Shown here: in pieces, positions 9,131 through 18,545 of the stretch | Layout of the letters: every line of letters begins with the position of its first letter | Position numbering within the stretch: the first letter of the stretch is position 1 | The notes under the pieces: model-generated | Told to the model about the DNA's origin: nothing | The model's database searches: none | Seen by the model: the letters and a program-made list of their open reading frames with translations, nothing else | NCBI GenBank assembly: GCA_963823845.1 | Contig: CAWGND010000014.1 | Span: 930,001-994,000 of the forward strand | Source of the DNA: Alloacidobacterium sp963823845 | GTDB lineage: Bacteria > Acidobacteriota > Terriglobia > Terriglobales > Acidobacteriaceae | Length of the DNA: 64,000 bases | Reading direction: 5' to 3' | Translations under genes and position numbers: made by a program

Positions 9131-11359
9131 TTATAACCTTCCGATCAGATTTCCGTGCTTTGAGTTGCCAGCCGCGAAAACGATACTGACTTCGATCCCT
9201 TCGCCTTGCATGTCAGCGACGTTGCAATAAGTACGATCCCCCTGTCGCTCAAACTCCAGTGAAAGCCTCGTAGGTCCGATTCGAAGATTGTCGAGTTTAA
9301 GAGTCTTTAGAAATTGGGGCAAATGAGGGTCCACGATTGCCAACCGACCGCAATCTGCGGAAGGGCATAATCCTAATAATCCCGTGAGCAATAAAAAAGG
9401 CGAGCCCGCTGCCCATGCTTGAGGTGAACATGATACCGGATAGTGCACAGGCTCTCCTTTAGCCAGTCGGCTTACTCCACAAAAAAGTTCCGGTAGCCGA
9501 TAGTCTCGGAAATGTAAGGCAGCATCGTAGAGCGCTTGAAAGATCAATGCGGACTCTCGGTTCAGCCCGTAGCGAGCCATGCCAAAGCCGATTACAGCAT
9601 TGTCGTGTGGCCACACCGATCCGCAGTGGTAGCTCATCGGATTGAAATAGGATTCTTCTGACGAAAGTGTTCGAATCCCCCAACCTGAGAACAGTCCGTC
9701 TCCAAGTAGGCGGGCAGCAATTTGCCGAGCTCGCTCACGTGTGACTGCTCGAGAAAAGAGTAGATGCCCGGGATTAGATCCTTCAGCACACACCGGCACT
9801 TTGCGGCCGTCGAGCGCCATTGCAAAATAAGCCCGATCTTCAAGCCAGAAACGTTTTTCAATGAGTTCACGAATCTCGTCCGAACGGGACACGGCCTTCT
9901 CTGCAAGCTCCGTCTCCTGAAGAAAGGCGAGCAATTTAGACGCAGATGACAGAGCGCGTACAGCATAGCCTTGCACTTCGATGAGTGCTATGGGAGGCTG
10001 AGCGACTTCGCCATCGCTGTGACGATAAGCATCACCAGAGTCTTTCCATCCTTGATTAAAAAGTCCTTTTGGAGTCCGCCGGCAATATTCGATGAGCCCA
10101 TCTCCATCCAAGTCGCCGTGTTCTAAAATCCACTTCGTCGCAGCCACGAGAGCCGCGCTCAATTCATGAAGAAGACTTACGTCTGCGGTCCAGCGAAAAT
10201 ACTCCTCAGCCAGGACAAGGAATAACGGAGTGGCATCCACAGAACCATAACTACGGCCGAAGGCTATTTCATTCGTAGCCGTCATTTCCCCGGATCGGCG
10301 CTCGTGCAATATCTTCCCAGGGTCTTCATCCCGCTCGTCATTGCGCTCTTGCCCCTGGTAACTGGCAAGGACGCGAAGCGTCCCACGAGCAAGCTCTGGA
10401 TCTAGAATTAGGGCCTCATAGGCGCTTAATAGAGAATCGCGACCAAACAGTGCTGCGAACCATGGAACACCTGCTGCGATGGACGTGCCGGCTGATTCGC
10501 CAATGCGGAGTGCGAAGAAGTCGTCGGTCGATGTTCTCAACAACAGATCGAATATCTCGTTGTCTGAGTGAAACTCTGTGCAGGATTTACGCCAATCGCT
10601 GTAGCGTCGTGATGCAGAAACGCGAAGTTCATCGATGCTCGAAGAATTTATTTGTAACTCCGCCTCAGGCTTTTCATTGACCCCCATCGCGATGATCGCC
10701 GTCAGCCTAACTACAGTGTGCGGCGCGAGGCTACAATGCCATATCGCTCGATCTCCTTTCAGAGTATTTGGCTCGGGAGCAAAAGATAGCTTCGTAACGC
10801 GGGTTCGTTCATCCAAGCCGAAGTATCGAAACGAAACCGTTGAGTTGTTGACTCCAGGTTCGAAGTAGAGCCCACTTTTTCCGCGAAGCAGTCCACGCAC
10901 CTGAAAAATGTCCATGAAGTCTGCAGCGAAGGCCAATTCAACTGACAACGTTGCATGGGCATGGTGAAAGTTCTGGATTTCTATAACGTCATAGAGATGA
11001 TCCGTATCGAGGAACTGCTCGCGATGAACATAAACCGTATTGATCGGCAGATCCAGATTCTCACCAGGAACCGAGCCCCCGCGAACGGTTAGCTCGATGC
11101 GAGAACAATCGGGTCCTACCGTCGTGGAAGAGAGCACTACCGGTTCCTGTTGGTTGATCAGCAATTCGTATCTACTAAGAAATCGCGTATCGTTTCGAAA
11201 AAGACCGATGTGGGGTGCACCAGTTGGCGCGAGATCCCCTCCGCGTGTTCCGGCGAAAAATGTCGTGCCTCGAATCAACGACAGGAGGTCGACGGACACC
11301 AGCAGTGGTTCAGGGTAGGCAAGTTTTGGTTCGATTGGCGGTGGAATGGTGGAGTGCAT
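9131..11359 (-). CDS. Amylo-alpha-1,6-glucosidase-like glycoside hydrolase (glycogen debranching type)
   Basis: 742 residues. The N-terminal beta domain (about 20-230, with RGGDLAPTGAPHIGLFRNDT) is the bis-type glycogen-debranching N-domain; residues 280-720 form an (alpha/alpha)6 barrel with WFAALFGRDSLLSA and NQGWKDSGDAYRHSDG, the usual active-site loops. Members hydrolyse alpha-1,6 or related glucosidic bonds in storage or compatible-solute glycans. Cytoplasmic: no signal peptide. Its start lies 20 bases after the glycosyltransferase at 11380-12474 on the same strand, so the two form an operon. Exact substrate is not predictable. Confidence 0.85.
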   Translation of the reverse strand: MHSTIPPPIEPKLAYPEPLLVSVDLLSLIRGTTFFAGTRGGDLAPTGAPHIGLFRNDTRFLSRYELLINQQEPVVLSSTTVGPDCSRIELTVRGGSVPGENLDLPINTVYVHREQFLDTDHLYDVIEIQNFHHAHATLSVELAFAADFMDIFQVRGLLRGKSGLYFEPGVNNSTVSFRYFGLDERTRVTKLSFAPEPNTLKGDRAIWHCSLAPHTVVRLTAIIAMGVNEKPEAELQINSSSIDELRVSASRRYSDWRKSCTEFHSDNEIFDLLLRTSTDDFFALRIGESAGTSIAAGVPWFAALFGRDSLLSAYEALILDPELARGTLRVLASYQGQERNDERDEDPGKILHERRSGEMTATNEIAFGRSYGSVDATPLFLVLAEEYFRWTADVSLLHELSAALVAATKWILEHGDLDGDGLIEYCRRTPKGLFNQGWKDSGDAYRHSDGEVAQPPIALIEVQGYAVRALSSASKLLAFLQETELAEKAVSRSDEIRELIEKRFWLEDRAYFAMALDGRKVPVCAEGSNPGHLLFSRAVTRERARQIAARLLGDGLFSGWGIRTLSSEESYFNPMSYHCGSVWPHDNAVIGFGMARYGLNRESALIFQALYDAALHFRDYRLPELFCGVSRLAKGEPVHYPVSCSPQAWAAGSPFLLLTGLLGLCPSADCGRLAIVDPHLPQFLKTLKLDNLRIGPTRLSLEFERQGDRTYCNVADMQGEGIEVSIVFAAGNSKHGNLIGRL

Positions 11360-11379
11360 AGAGCCTCAACAATAAATAG

Positions 11380-12474
11380 TTAAGCGGCAGCTCTCCTTGG
11401 ATCACTGCTCCCGTCACATGAGTCTACCTTCAACAGATCAGAATAGAGTTCGCAATAGCGCATGGACATGATGTGGGAGGAAAAATTGTCCTCGGCCCAT
11501 TTCCGGATCTGACGCGGTTCGAAATGGGCTGATCGGAGCACTCGGACGCATTCTTGAATATCCTGGCACACCTTACCTGATACTCCGTCTTGAACCAGCT
11601 CTTCGACGGCCCCGCCGGGAAAGGCTATGACTGGGGTCCCGCAAGCCATCGCCTCAACCGTAATGAGTCCAAAAGGCTCATGCCACTCAATGGGAAATAG
11701 CAGTGCGGCGGCATGACTAAGCAATTCATTCTTCATCGCGAAATCGGCTTCACCGACGAATTCGATATTCTTGCCATCCAAATGAGGCAATATCTTGGCC
11801 TCAAAATAACTCTGAAATATCGGTTGGACCTCACCGGCTATCTTGAGCGGCATCCCCAGCCGTTTGGCGATTTCAATCGCGTTGTGGGTGCCTTTGATTG
11901 GACAGATACGACCCAAGAAGCATAGATATGGTTCCTTCTTCTCCAAAAAGTGATAGCGGGCTATGTCAATGCCGTGATAAATGACCTGCGACAAAATCCC
12001 GGGGACTAAAGAGGCCTGATGGGCACTGATCGATACATACCTGATAGCGCTATACCGCTCATAGAGGTCAGATAGCGGTGGCTCGAAGGGATGATGGAGG
12101 GTGCACACCACTGGCTTATTTGTGATACGGGTGAGCGGAACAGCTAGAGCACTGTTGATATGCACAATATCACACTCGTCATTCGCTTGCTCGATCGCCC
12201 ACGCGTTGTGGTCAATTTCTTTAAGCAAGCCCGCTGACTCGGTGGAGAGTGGCCATTCATGTTGCGGAAACAGCCAACGAATTTGTGCCTTAACCGTCGA
12301 TTCTCCATTCGTATAAACGTTGACGTTCGCGCCGAGGCGCATAAGTCCTTCTGCCAGATTGGCAATAAAGAGTTCCGTGCCCCCATATGCAGGCGGTGGA
12401 ACGGAAATGAATGGTGATGCAATAATCCCGATGCGCAAGTCCCGGCCCCTCGGACAGACAATGTCCGGCAACAT
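11380..12474 (-). CDS. Glycosyltransferase family 4
   Basis: Start taken at MLPDIVCPRGRDLRIG (12474); the frame is open to 12519. The GT-B fold is evident: the N-terminal loop PPPAYGGTELFIANLAEGL binds acceptor, and the C-terminal domain carries EPFGLITVEAMACGTPV, the E-x7-E nucleotide-sugar motif, followed by a GGAVEELV loop. It transfers a sugar from an NDP donor. Lying directly upstream of the debranching-type hydrolase, it probably makes or trims the same glucan or trehalose-like compound. About 365 residues, a normal length. Confidence 0.87.
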   Translation of the reverse strand: MLPDIVCPRGRDLRIGIIASPFISVPPPAYGGTELFIANLAEGLMRLGANVNVYTNGESTVKAQIRWLFPQHEWPLSTESAGLLKEIDHNAWAIEQANDECDIVHINSALAVPLTRITNKPVVCTLHHPFEPPLSDLYERYSAIRYVSISAHQASLVPGILSQVIYHGIDIARYHFLEKKEPYLCFLGRICPIKGTHNAIEIAKRLGMPLKIAGEVQPIFQSYFEAKILPHLDGKNIEFVGEADFAMKNELLSHAAALLFPIEWHEPFGLITVEAMACGTPVIAFPGGAVEELVQDGVSGKVCQDIQECVRVLRSAHFEPRQIRKWAEDNFSSHIMSMRYCELYSDLLKVDSCDGSSDPRRAAA

Positions 12475-12551
12475 GTTGGATGCGTGTTGCCAGTTTGAAG
12501 AAAAGAGCCATGTCGGCAATGATGAAGCGTTTTCAATGTTCGTGCTTGAAC

Positions 12552-12566
12552 CACGGTGTCACCGTG
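12552..12566. promoter_or_regulatory. Perfect 7-base palindrome upstream of the glycosyltransferase operon
   Basis: CACGGTG, one base, CACCGTG. It lies 33-92 bases upstream of the two possible starts of the glycosyltransferase, where an operator is expected. No protein can be assigned. The rest of 12567-12857 shows no gene. Confidence 0.35.
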
Positions 12567-12857
12567 CTCTCGAAGACGACCTCCCTGGAAATTGTATGGA
12601 TCTCCTCATTACTGAAGCCATTCAAGCTAATCGAACCGTCGAGGAGGTGCGTTACTGAAAACGCTATTCAAAGAACCTGCATCCTATTGCCCAGCACGAC
12701 CGTTCGCAAATGATTTCCGGGGTGACTTTTGTCCGAGCCACCCGCCGTCGTTACGTGTGCTTCTAGGGCATCGGTCTTTCCCTCGCGAAGAAATTACTTC
12801 CGCGGATTATGCGCATGTCGCTATGCCTCTTCCTGCGTTTCGCGCCTCACTGATCGT

Positions 12858-13751
12858 TTATGAGATCTCCTGTCCGCCGGTTGCTCCATAAACCTCGCCC
12901 GTCACATAGCTGGACTCCTGCGAAGCCAACAGCACATAGAGGGGGGCCATTTCGACGGGTTGTCCAGGTCGCTTCATTGGGGTCTGAGTACCAAAGGTTG
13001 GAATCTTCTTATCTGGCTGTCCGCCGCTTGTCTGGAGTGGTGTCCACACGGGACCTGGCGCTACGCAATTTACTCGAATGCCATCCTCCGCAACCTGACG
13101 TGCGAGCGCACGAGTGAACGCCAGGATAGCTGCCTTCGTTGGGGCATAATCCAGCAAACTGGGACTCGGGTGAGTCGCCTGAATGGATGCGGTCGTAATG
13201 ATTGAGCCGCCCTTCGGCATCAGCGGCAGCGCCGCCTTGCAGAGCCAGAAGAGTGCGAACACATTCACCTTGTAGGTCTCCTCCAGTTGTTTCGTCGTGA
13301 TGTCGGTGATCTTTTCGACGGCATGCTGTTTCCCGGCTACGACTGCCAGCACATCGAGCCCACCAAGCTTCTTGTGGGCCTGGTGAATCAGCTTCTTGCA
13401 GAAAGACTCACTACTGAGATCTCCCGGAATCGCATATGCTTTGCGCCCGACAGCTTCGATCAGCTTCACGACCTCTTTGGCATCGCTTTCTTCGCTGGGA
13501 AGGTAGTTAATCACTACATCCGCGCCTTCACGCGCAAAGGCGATCGCGGCGGCCCGTCCGATGCCGGAATCCCCGCCAGTGACCAGCGCCTTCCGATTGG
13601 GCAGGCGCCCGCTTCCACGGTAGGATTCTTCGCCGTGATCAGGCCTGGGCTGCATCTTGCGGTCCAAACCGGGAACACGCTGAGGCTGATGCTTAAACTT
13701 CGGCATAGGGTATTGCTTCGTCGGGTCCTGCAGTGTGTATAGGTCGGCCAC
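12858..13751 (-). CDS. SDR family oxidoreductase (YhdG/YdaD-like stress dehydrogenase)
   Basis: 297 residues. The Rossmann nucleotide motif TGGDSGIGRA is at about 59-68, the catalytic serine in ITTASIQ near 190 and the YAPTK tyrosine/lysine pair near 205. The N-terminal extension with repeated proline and basic residues (PMPKFKHQPQRVPGLDRKMQ) is typical of the general-stress subgroup of classical SDRs. It reduces or oxidises a carbonyl/alcohol with NAD(P)H; substrate unknown. The frame is intact. It sits in a block with other stress-type genes. Confidence 0.9.
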   Translation of the reverse strand: MADLYTLQDPTKQYPMPKFKHQPQRVPGLDRKMQPRPDHGEESYRGSGRLPNRKALVTGGDSGIGRAAAIAFAREGADVVINYLPSEESDAKEVVKLIEAVGRKAYAIPGDLSSESFCKKLIHQAHKKLGGLDVLAVVAGKQHAVEKITDITTKQLEETYKVNVFALFWLCKAALPLMPKGGSIITTASIQATHPSPSLLDYAPTKAAILAFTRALARQVAEDGIRVNCVAPGPVWTPLQTSGGQPDKKIPTFGTQTPMKRPGQPVEMAPLYVLLASQESSYVTGEVYGATGGQEIS

Positions 13752-13857
13752 GGTTCAAACCTCAGTCGAGTTAGATGCTTTTCATGGGAAGTAGTTCGTT
13801 TTGCCGTGTTTGGACGGGCGCGATTGCCATCAATCAATAATCAATTCTTTGGCTTCT

Positions 13858-14106
13858 TTTCGGCACCTCTGCCAGGGTTCGCTGCGTGGGGCGGTCATCG
13901 TCCTGCTCACGTGGTTCTACATCACTGGGTTCATGCTGCTCCTGGGCGCCGAAATCAACAGTGAAATCGAAGCCGCAGCCGCCGAAACACGGATAGCCGC
14001 GTCGCCTTCGCTTTCTTCGCAGCCAGGACCTGCACAACTAGTGGATAAGCAACAGCATCACAAAATGCAACGCCGCAGTAATTGTGTCTATCAAGGAGTG
14101 TTCTAA
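13858..14106 (+). pseudogene. YihY/BrkB family membrane protein, C-terminal remnant
   Basis: The segment SLRGAVIVLLTWFYITGFML followed by LLLGAEINSEIEAAAAETR is the last membrane helix and conserved GAEIN motif of the YihY (formerly RNase BN-like) family. The preceding five helices, about 230 residues, are absent and no start signal exists. The tail runs to a stop at 14106, just before the SYLF gene. This is an internal or 5' deletion remnant. Confidence 0.75.
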
Positions 14107-14108
14107 AG

Positions 14109-14798
14109 ATGAACAGATTCATTCAAACGATATGCGTTTGTGCCCTTTCGACAACCGCAGTTCTTGCGGCAGATACAGACAAGCTCGTCCAACGTATCGA
14201 TGCGGCCCATTCTGTCCTACATGAACTAATGGACACTCCCGACAAAGGCATCCCCGACGACATCGCAGCGAAGGCGACATGCGTAGCTGTAATCCCCAGT
14301 TTCAAGAAAGGAGCTTTCGTTGTCGGTGCGCAATATGGACAGGGTGTTCTTAGTTGCCGCACGGGCCACGGATGGAGCGCGCCCGTCTTCATACAAATGA
14401 CAGGGGCGAGTTTCGGTCTGCAGGCTGGAGGCGAGGCCACAGATTTGGTCCTTGTCGCAACCAGTCATAATGGTTTTCAGCGACTCCTCAAGGATAAGGT
14501 CAAGCTCGGAGGAGATGCAGCGGTGGCAGCGGGGCCAGTCGGGCGTAATTCTCAGGCATCTACTACTGAACTGGCGAATGCCGCCTTTCTTTCCTATTCT
14601 CGCAGCCGAGGCGTATTCGCGGGTGTTGATCTCACAGGCGATGTGGTGAACCAGAATCAGGATGATACCCGCAGCTACTATGGGAAGGATCTTACTTACG
14701 AGACCATTCTTACAGGAGGCGTGCCCGTGCCCCCATCGGCAAGACATTTTGTAAGAACCGTCTCCGAGCTATTTCACGCGGCCGCAAAGAATAAGTAA
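14109..14798 (+). CDS. SYLF/YSC84-type lipid-binding protein, exported
   Basis: Start at ATG 14109, preceded by AAGGAGTG at good spacing. The first 20 residues (MNRFIQTICVCALSTTAVLA) form a cleavable signal peptide. The body contains CVAVIPSFKKGAFVVGAQYG and ATDLVLVATSHNGFQRLLKD, then LGGDAAVAAGPVGRNSQAST, the hallmark of the SYLF domain. In other organisms this fold binds phosphoinositides or acidic lipids; bacterial members are periplasmic and often turn up in stress clusters. The frame is intact, 229 residues. Confidence 0.87.
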   Translation: MNRFIQTICVCALSTTAVLAADTDKLVQRIDAAHSVLHELMDTPDKGIPDDIAAKATCVAVIPSFKKGAFVVGAQYGQGVLSCRTGHGWSAPVFIQMTGASFGLQAGGEATDLVLVATSHNGFQRLLKDKVKLGGDAAVAAGPVGRNSQASTTELANAAFLSYSRSRGVFAGVDLTGDVVNQNQDDTRSYYGKDLTYETILTGGVPVPPSARHFVRTVSELFHAAAKNK

Positions 14799-14957
14799 TA
14801 CGAGAGTGCACCTGGCATTCATATTGGCCCGCGTGTATTTCGTGCGCAATCGAGCGCTGTGAGTATTAAAGCCCGTAAGGCAATGTAGTTCTACGGCGTT
14901 AATTCCAAGTAGACGGCTAGTTCTTAGATTCACATCATGCTCGGGATCGCATCTCAC

Positions 14958-15215
14958 TCAGCGCCGGTGGCGCCTTCCCACCGGTTTTGGGTTGTCAGTC
15001 AGCGCGGCGCGAAAGTCGAACAACTGCGGCCACTTCCGCGGGTTCTTGGCCGTTGCAACTTTTCCATCGGAGGTGTCGATGAGCGCGTAGGCGCGATCTC
15101 CGAGAAGGCCGCCTTTGGTGACCTCGGCAGCATTCAGCTCTTCTCCAATCATGGACTTGACTGGGTACCGCCAGAGAGAAACGATCGAACCAAGAACACT
15201 TTGCGTGGAGCTCAT
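14958..15215 (-). pseudogene. MOSC domain protein, N-terminal fragment
   Basis: 85 residues: LGSIVSLWRYPVKSMIGEEL and GGLLGDRAYALIDTSDGKVA are the N-terminal beta-barrel part of MOSC proteins, which are related to molybdenum-cofactor sulfurases. The similarity stops at LTDNPK and a short unrelated tail ends the frame. The cysteine-bearing MOSC core, about 150 residues, is missing. The start ATG at 15215 is normal, so the 5' end is original and the 3' end was lost. Confidence 0.8.
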
Positions 15216-15547
15216 CGTTGAGCCCTCCTCTATCCGCTGTCATCCAGCGAGTGCCCGTGCGTCCCCACCCTGCTTGCTGGTGATTGTAGTCCAATTCCGC
15301 ATCCGCGAAGCCCGAACGTCCCCGGCTTTTCATCACCGCGCAGTCGAGTTTGTCGGCCCCCATCGCTATCGGCTAGCGAGGCGGATCGTGAACAGGGTGA
15401 GGAGAACTTCTGCAAGCGACAAAACCTAAAAATGGATAACGTTCGGCCTTCAAGATAGATTCCTGATATGTCGCGAAGTGTTTACCAATGGAGCGCGGGG
15501 CGATCGCTGCTTCAGCCCTGTTGACGGTCTACCCGGGAGCGATCCAT
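15216..15547. other. Intergenic with no recognisable gene
   Basis: Several overlapping frames exist on both strands but none has family features or a ribosome site. A repeat half-site begins at 15548. Confidence 0.4.
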
Positions 15548-15562
15548 AGTGCATGAAAAGTC

Positions 15563-16317
15563 GGGCGGGCTCAACCGGTCGATGCAACACAGGCTTGCAG
15601 TTTACTCGCCGGCGTTTGAAAGCCCAAAGTTTGTCGCGGGCGTTGATTGAGGCGCAGAGCGACCTTGTTGAGATCGGCTTGAGTGTAACCGGACAAGTCG
15701 GTTTTCTTAGGGAAGTACTGTCTTAGCAGGCCGTTTGTATTTTCATTGGTGCCGCGCTGCCAGGGGCTCTGCGGATCGCAGAAGTAGACTTTCACATGCG
15801 TGTCCACCGTGAAGCTCTTGTGTTGAGCCATCTCGTGCCCCCTGTCCCACGTCAAGGAGCGCCGCAGGGTCGCGGGCAGTTTACGCACGTGCTTGCTCAG
15901 CGCGGCGACGACCGTCGTTGTGTCTTTGCTGGGTACTTTCACCAGCATGGTGAAACGCGAATGTCGTTCCACCAGGGTTGCGATGTGACTGTTCCTGCTG
16001 CCGCTCAGCAGGTCGACGAACCGGAAGCAATTCCTCGTGAGATGTCTTCCCGCTCGGCCAGCGTCAGCGTTCGCGGCGAACGCCGACCAGCAGCAGGAAC
16101 TATCCCGCCGCGCTGCGTCAACAAGAACCGGATGGAACCATGGCCCTTACCAAAGGCGCGGCCAATCTCATGCAACGACTCTCCCGCCTTCCAACGGCGC
16201 CACATGTCGATCCGCTGCTCCGTGGAAAGCCTGTCCCGTTTTCCTTGTGCCATAAACACCACCTTTAGAAAAATGATTCATATCAGATGGTGTTGCACCG
16301 ACCGGTTGAGACCGCCC
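15563..16317 (-). mobile_element. IS30 family element, internally deleted
   Basis: Bounded by 28-base inverted repeats: 15563-15590 contains GGCTCAACCGGTCGATGCAA and 16290-16317 is its complement with two mismatches. The element is about 755 bases, shorter than a usual IS30 (about 1.1 kb), because the middle of the transposase is missing. No clear target duplication is visible. Confidence 0.85.
15571..16262 (-). pseudogene. IS30 transposase with internal deletion
   Basis: The N-terminal helix-turn-helix part (LSTEQRIDMWRRWKAGESLH, from 16262) ends after about 80 residues. The C-terminal DDE part resumes in another frame (TLRRSLTWDRGHEMAQHKSF, then FCDPQSPWQRGTNENTNGLL and LNQRPRQTLGF). The last two catalytic residues, Asp and the Glu of NENTNG, are present, but roughly 140 residues with the first Asp are gone. 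Inactive, although the intact ends could still be moved by a transposase acting in trans. Confidence 0.88.
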
Positions 16318-16341
16318 GACTTATCGGTAACTTCACGCCCC

Positions 16342-16837
16342 AGATCAAATCATGGCGTTGCACTCTACGCTGTTGGTAGCTAACGGATAAGTGCTTAGAA
16401 GGGGATATGGTAGGTACCGAGTTTGGACACATCAAGGTCGCTGGACCACGCCTAGCCGTCGTCGCGGTCTATCCACTTCACGAAGTCGTTGACCTAGTCT
16501 GAACTTGATGGGATTTTGTCGATTTCTCAAAGAATATTGCTCTTTGGATCGTTCGCGGGGTGCCTAAAATCGGCCTTGAACTGGTCGAATATGCCCTGTT
16601 TGATTCGAAATGTCAACAGAAAGGTGCGAAATGGTGCAGTAGACAAACGATTGTCTACGTCACACGGAAGGCTTGTTTCCTGCTGGTATCTGTTCAATAT
16701 TGCTCAGACTCGGGGCGACAGAAGACAGTAGGATTCGTGTTAGAGAATCAAGAATGGAAGGACATGTTGGGGCGGCTAAACAGGCTGCCCCGTTCTTTGG
16801 GTCTTCATCTGTCGGGCGTGGATGGCTTCGAGTTGAT
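16342..16837. other. 0.5 kb without a recognised gene
   Basis: Short overlapping frames only. At 16691-16710 lies TGTTCAATATTGCTCAGACT, one of four similar motifs in the window (see 35404-35510) that resemble insertion-sequence ends. Confidence 0.4.
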
Positions 16838-17080
16838 ATGAAACTCCGAATCGCGATATGGGCAGGCGTAGGTGCTCTTGTTGTGGTCTTATGGTCTGTC
16901 GACATCTCCGGAACGCCAACAGCTCCAGTTCCGTGGGCTATCGTTTATCTGACTTGCCCTATTGCGGCAGCTCGGCATTACGCTCTCAGTTTCTACCTTG
17001 TTCTTCTTTTGAATGCTGGTACATATGCGTTGGTCGGTAGGGTCGTTGAAATCATGCGACAGCACCGCAAACTCGCTTGA
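16838..17080 (+). CDS. Small two-TM membrane protein
   Basis: 80 residues from ATG 16838 (MKLRIAIWAGVGALVVVLWS). Two hydrophobic helices, about residues 4-22 and 47-68, flank a proline-rich loop (SGTPTAPVPWAIVYLTCP), and the C terminus is basic (EIMRQHRKLA). A longer frame is open upstream but lacks a ribosome site. No family is recognised. It begins a run of four tiny genes up to 18.0 kb. Confidence 0.6.
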   Translation: MKLRIAIWAGVGALVVVLWSVDISGTPTAPVPWAIVYLTCPIAAARHYALSFYLVLLLNAGTYALVGRVVEIMRQHRKLA

Positions 17081-17129
17081 CACGTTCAGTGCCGCCGCTA
17101 ATCGCGTTTGAATCAATTAAGGAGGCTGC

Positions 17130-17330
17130 ATGAAAAGGTCCGCTCCCAGCCTGATTTGGATGAAGCCGCTTTGGTCGTGTTCGGAGTGCGCTTGGACGTT
17201 TCTTCCAGCAGCAAAGTCCAGGGGGCGTACGCCCAACCCTCCAGAAGCGTCACATGAGACTGCTGGTGCATTTCTGGACCACAGATGCGCCAGATACCCG
17301 CGTGAGATTTGTAAGCAGGCGATTCCCTAA
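17130..17330 (+). CDS. Tiny Cys/His protein, putative zinc-binding
   Basis: 66 residues with a strong Shine-Dalgarno (TTAAGGAGGCTGC) before ATG 17130. WSCSECAWTF near residues 15-24 and FLDHRCARYPRE near 48-59 give a C-x2-C ... H-x-C pattern that could hold one zinc. The same layout occurs in other tiny proteins I recall from acidobacteria. Expression signals are among the best in this stretch. Function unknown. Confidence 0.65.
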   Translation: MKRSAPSLIWMKPLWSCSECAWTFLPAAKSRGRTPNPPEASHETAGAFLDHRCARYPREICKQAIP

Positions 17331-17346
17331 CGCCAAATACCCTTCG

Positions 17347-17547
17347 TCATTTTGCAGCTTTCTTCGCCTTCGCCCATCGTTTCCTCTGTGCGTCTCCAAT
17401 CCGCTTCCTAGCGGCTGCGCTCAATGGTTTGCGTTTGGGTGCATCGACTCTGCTGTTGCCAACACCCCCGCCGGACAACAAATCACGAACTCTTTGAAGG
17501 CGTGTGATCTCTGCGTCGAGTTCATCTAGTATCAGTTTTGTGTCCAT
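17347..17547 (-). CDS. Small basic protein with SAAARKRI...QRKRWAKAK tail
   Basis: 66 residues. The N-terminal 25 residues form an acidic amphipathic helix (LILDELDAEITRLQRVRDLL); the C terminus is basic (LSAAARKRIGDAQRKRWAKA). The tail recalls a widespread acidobacterial pattern in which S-x-EARKRI-x-x-AQ-x-RW forms a small DNA- or RNA-binding helix. AGAACAGATGG precedes the start. It converges on the neighbouring 17130 gene with a 16-base gap. Likely nucleic-acid binding, but this is inference. Confidence 0.65.
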   Translation of the reverse strand: MDTKLILDELDAEITRLQRVRDLLSGGGVGNSRVDAPKRKPLSAAARKRIGDAQRKRWAKAKKAAK

Positions 17548-17617
17548 CTGTTCTCCGTGATTTTTACCTTAAATCCAAACGCTCTGGTGTGCCCGGTATA
17601 CCGTTATCGTATATTGC

Positions 17618-17998
17618 ATGAGCGAACTGAACGACATTGAAGTGGGCAACTGGCTAGTAATCGTCAGTACCATGAAAGGCCCCAGCCACATAATCCAGCA
17701 AGTGACCTCCACGACAAGCGGGTTGGTGCGAACCCTGAACTATACGTTTCGTAGAGACGGACGCTCATTCTCAATCAAACAAAAGAGTCTGACAACACGA
17801 CCGGCAACCGCGAGCGAGATCGAAGCATGGCTGTCCGGTCGGAAGAAGCAAGGGACGCAGAAGCGAACGGAGCCGACCGAAGAAGTCGTCCTCGCTAGGT
17901 ATCTAGCGTCCGTGAGCGAAGAAGGGTGGGCACGATTGTGTGTGGCTCAGTTGAAGAAGATCAAAGCAGCGTTGAATAAAGGTACCGGGTCAATTTAA
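17618..17998 (+). CDS. 126-residue protein, long form of the MSELNDIEVG family
   Basis: Begins MSELNDIEVGNWLVIVSTMK, the same ten residues as the 58-residue gene at 6143-6319, and ends with LARYLASVSEEGWARLCVAQ and LKKIKAALNKG, again shared. Between them lies a beta-rich insert of about 65 residues (IIQQVTSTTSGLVRTLNYTF, RRDGRSFSIKQKSLTTR) that could be a small SH3-like barrel. The two genes therefore define a family with an optional central module. Role unknown. The gene ends just before an IS110 fragment and is intact. Confidence 0.68.
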   Translation: MSELNDIEVGNWLVIVSTMKGPSHIIQQVTSTTSGLVRTLNYTFRRDGRSFSIKQKSLTTRPATASEIEAWLSGRKKQGTQKRTEPTEEVVLARYLASVSEEGWARLCVAQLKKIKAALNKGTGSI

Positions 17999-18022
17999 GT
18001 TGCCACAATGTTGTAGTTACCG

Positions 18023-18544
18023 AAATGTATGGTCCGCCGTCCGACTGCAAGGGAAAAGTGTTTAGAGGAAGAAAGTCTGCGTCAATGTATCCGGCCTTTT
18101 TGTGGAGAGTTGTTGCTCCTGGCCATGATGAGATACGCCGCGTGCCTGTCCTTAGAAACGCCTCGGCCATGTAAAGGCCCATTCGGTAAACAGGTTTCAG
18201 GCACGCCGTTCTGACTGTTCTTTCATCTTCACTCGCCCGATGCAGACCTTGGTGGGGGAACCTGGGTTGATCTTTTCTCACGCCATTTACGCCGGTATAG
18301 CACCGGGAATCGCTTTGTAATCCTGACGACTTGAGAGCACTGCCCATGCGATCCGCGCCAGCTTGTTCGCCATAGCGACGATCAACACGTTCCGTGGCGC
18401 TCTCCTCTTGAGTGATGTCATCCATGAGCCCATCGCGATCCTATCTCTCTTCGATCGCAACACGACAGCACGAGCCCCATGGACCAGAATCTTGCGGAGG
18501 TAGCGGTTTCCGCGCTTGCTGATCCCATACAGCTTCGCTTTGCC
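18023..18544 (-). mobile_element. IS110 element, 3' remnant
   Basis: On the minus strand this repeats, at high identity, the end of the IS110 element at 37482-38001: the last part of the transposase (about 18287-18544, ending with the equivalent of SGLQSDSRCYTG in a shifted frame) and then the whole noncoding 3' region. Similarity stops at GGCGGACCATAC (18023) and, on the other side, at 18544 where istB sequence begins abruptly. The 5' two thirds are lost. Confidence 0.85.
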
Positions 18545-18545
18545 T

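Larger units (their letters stand above)
15548..16341. repeat. Dispersed palindromic repeat split by an IS30 element
   Basis: The left half AGTGCATGAAAAGTC (15548-15562) and right half GACTTATCGGTAACTTCAC (16318-16336) abut the two ends of the IS30 element. Joined, they match the repeat copies at 32369 and 51526. Confidence 0.6.

Noticed and set aside
13801..13880. 5' part of the frame leading into the YihY remnant as a real gene start
   Set aside because: No homology or ribosome site; it is only the open run before the fragment.
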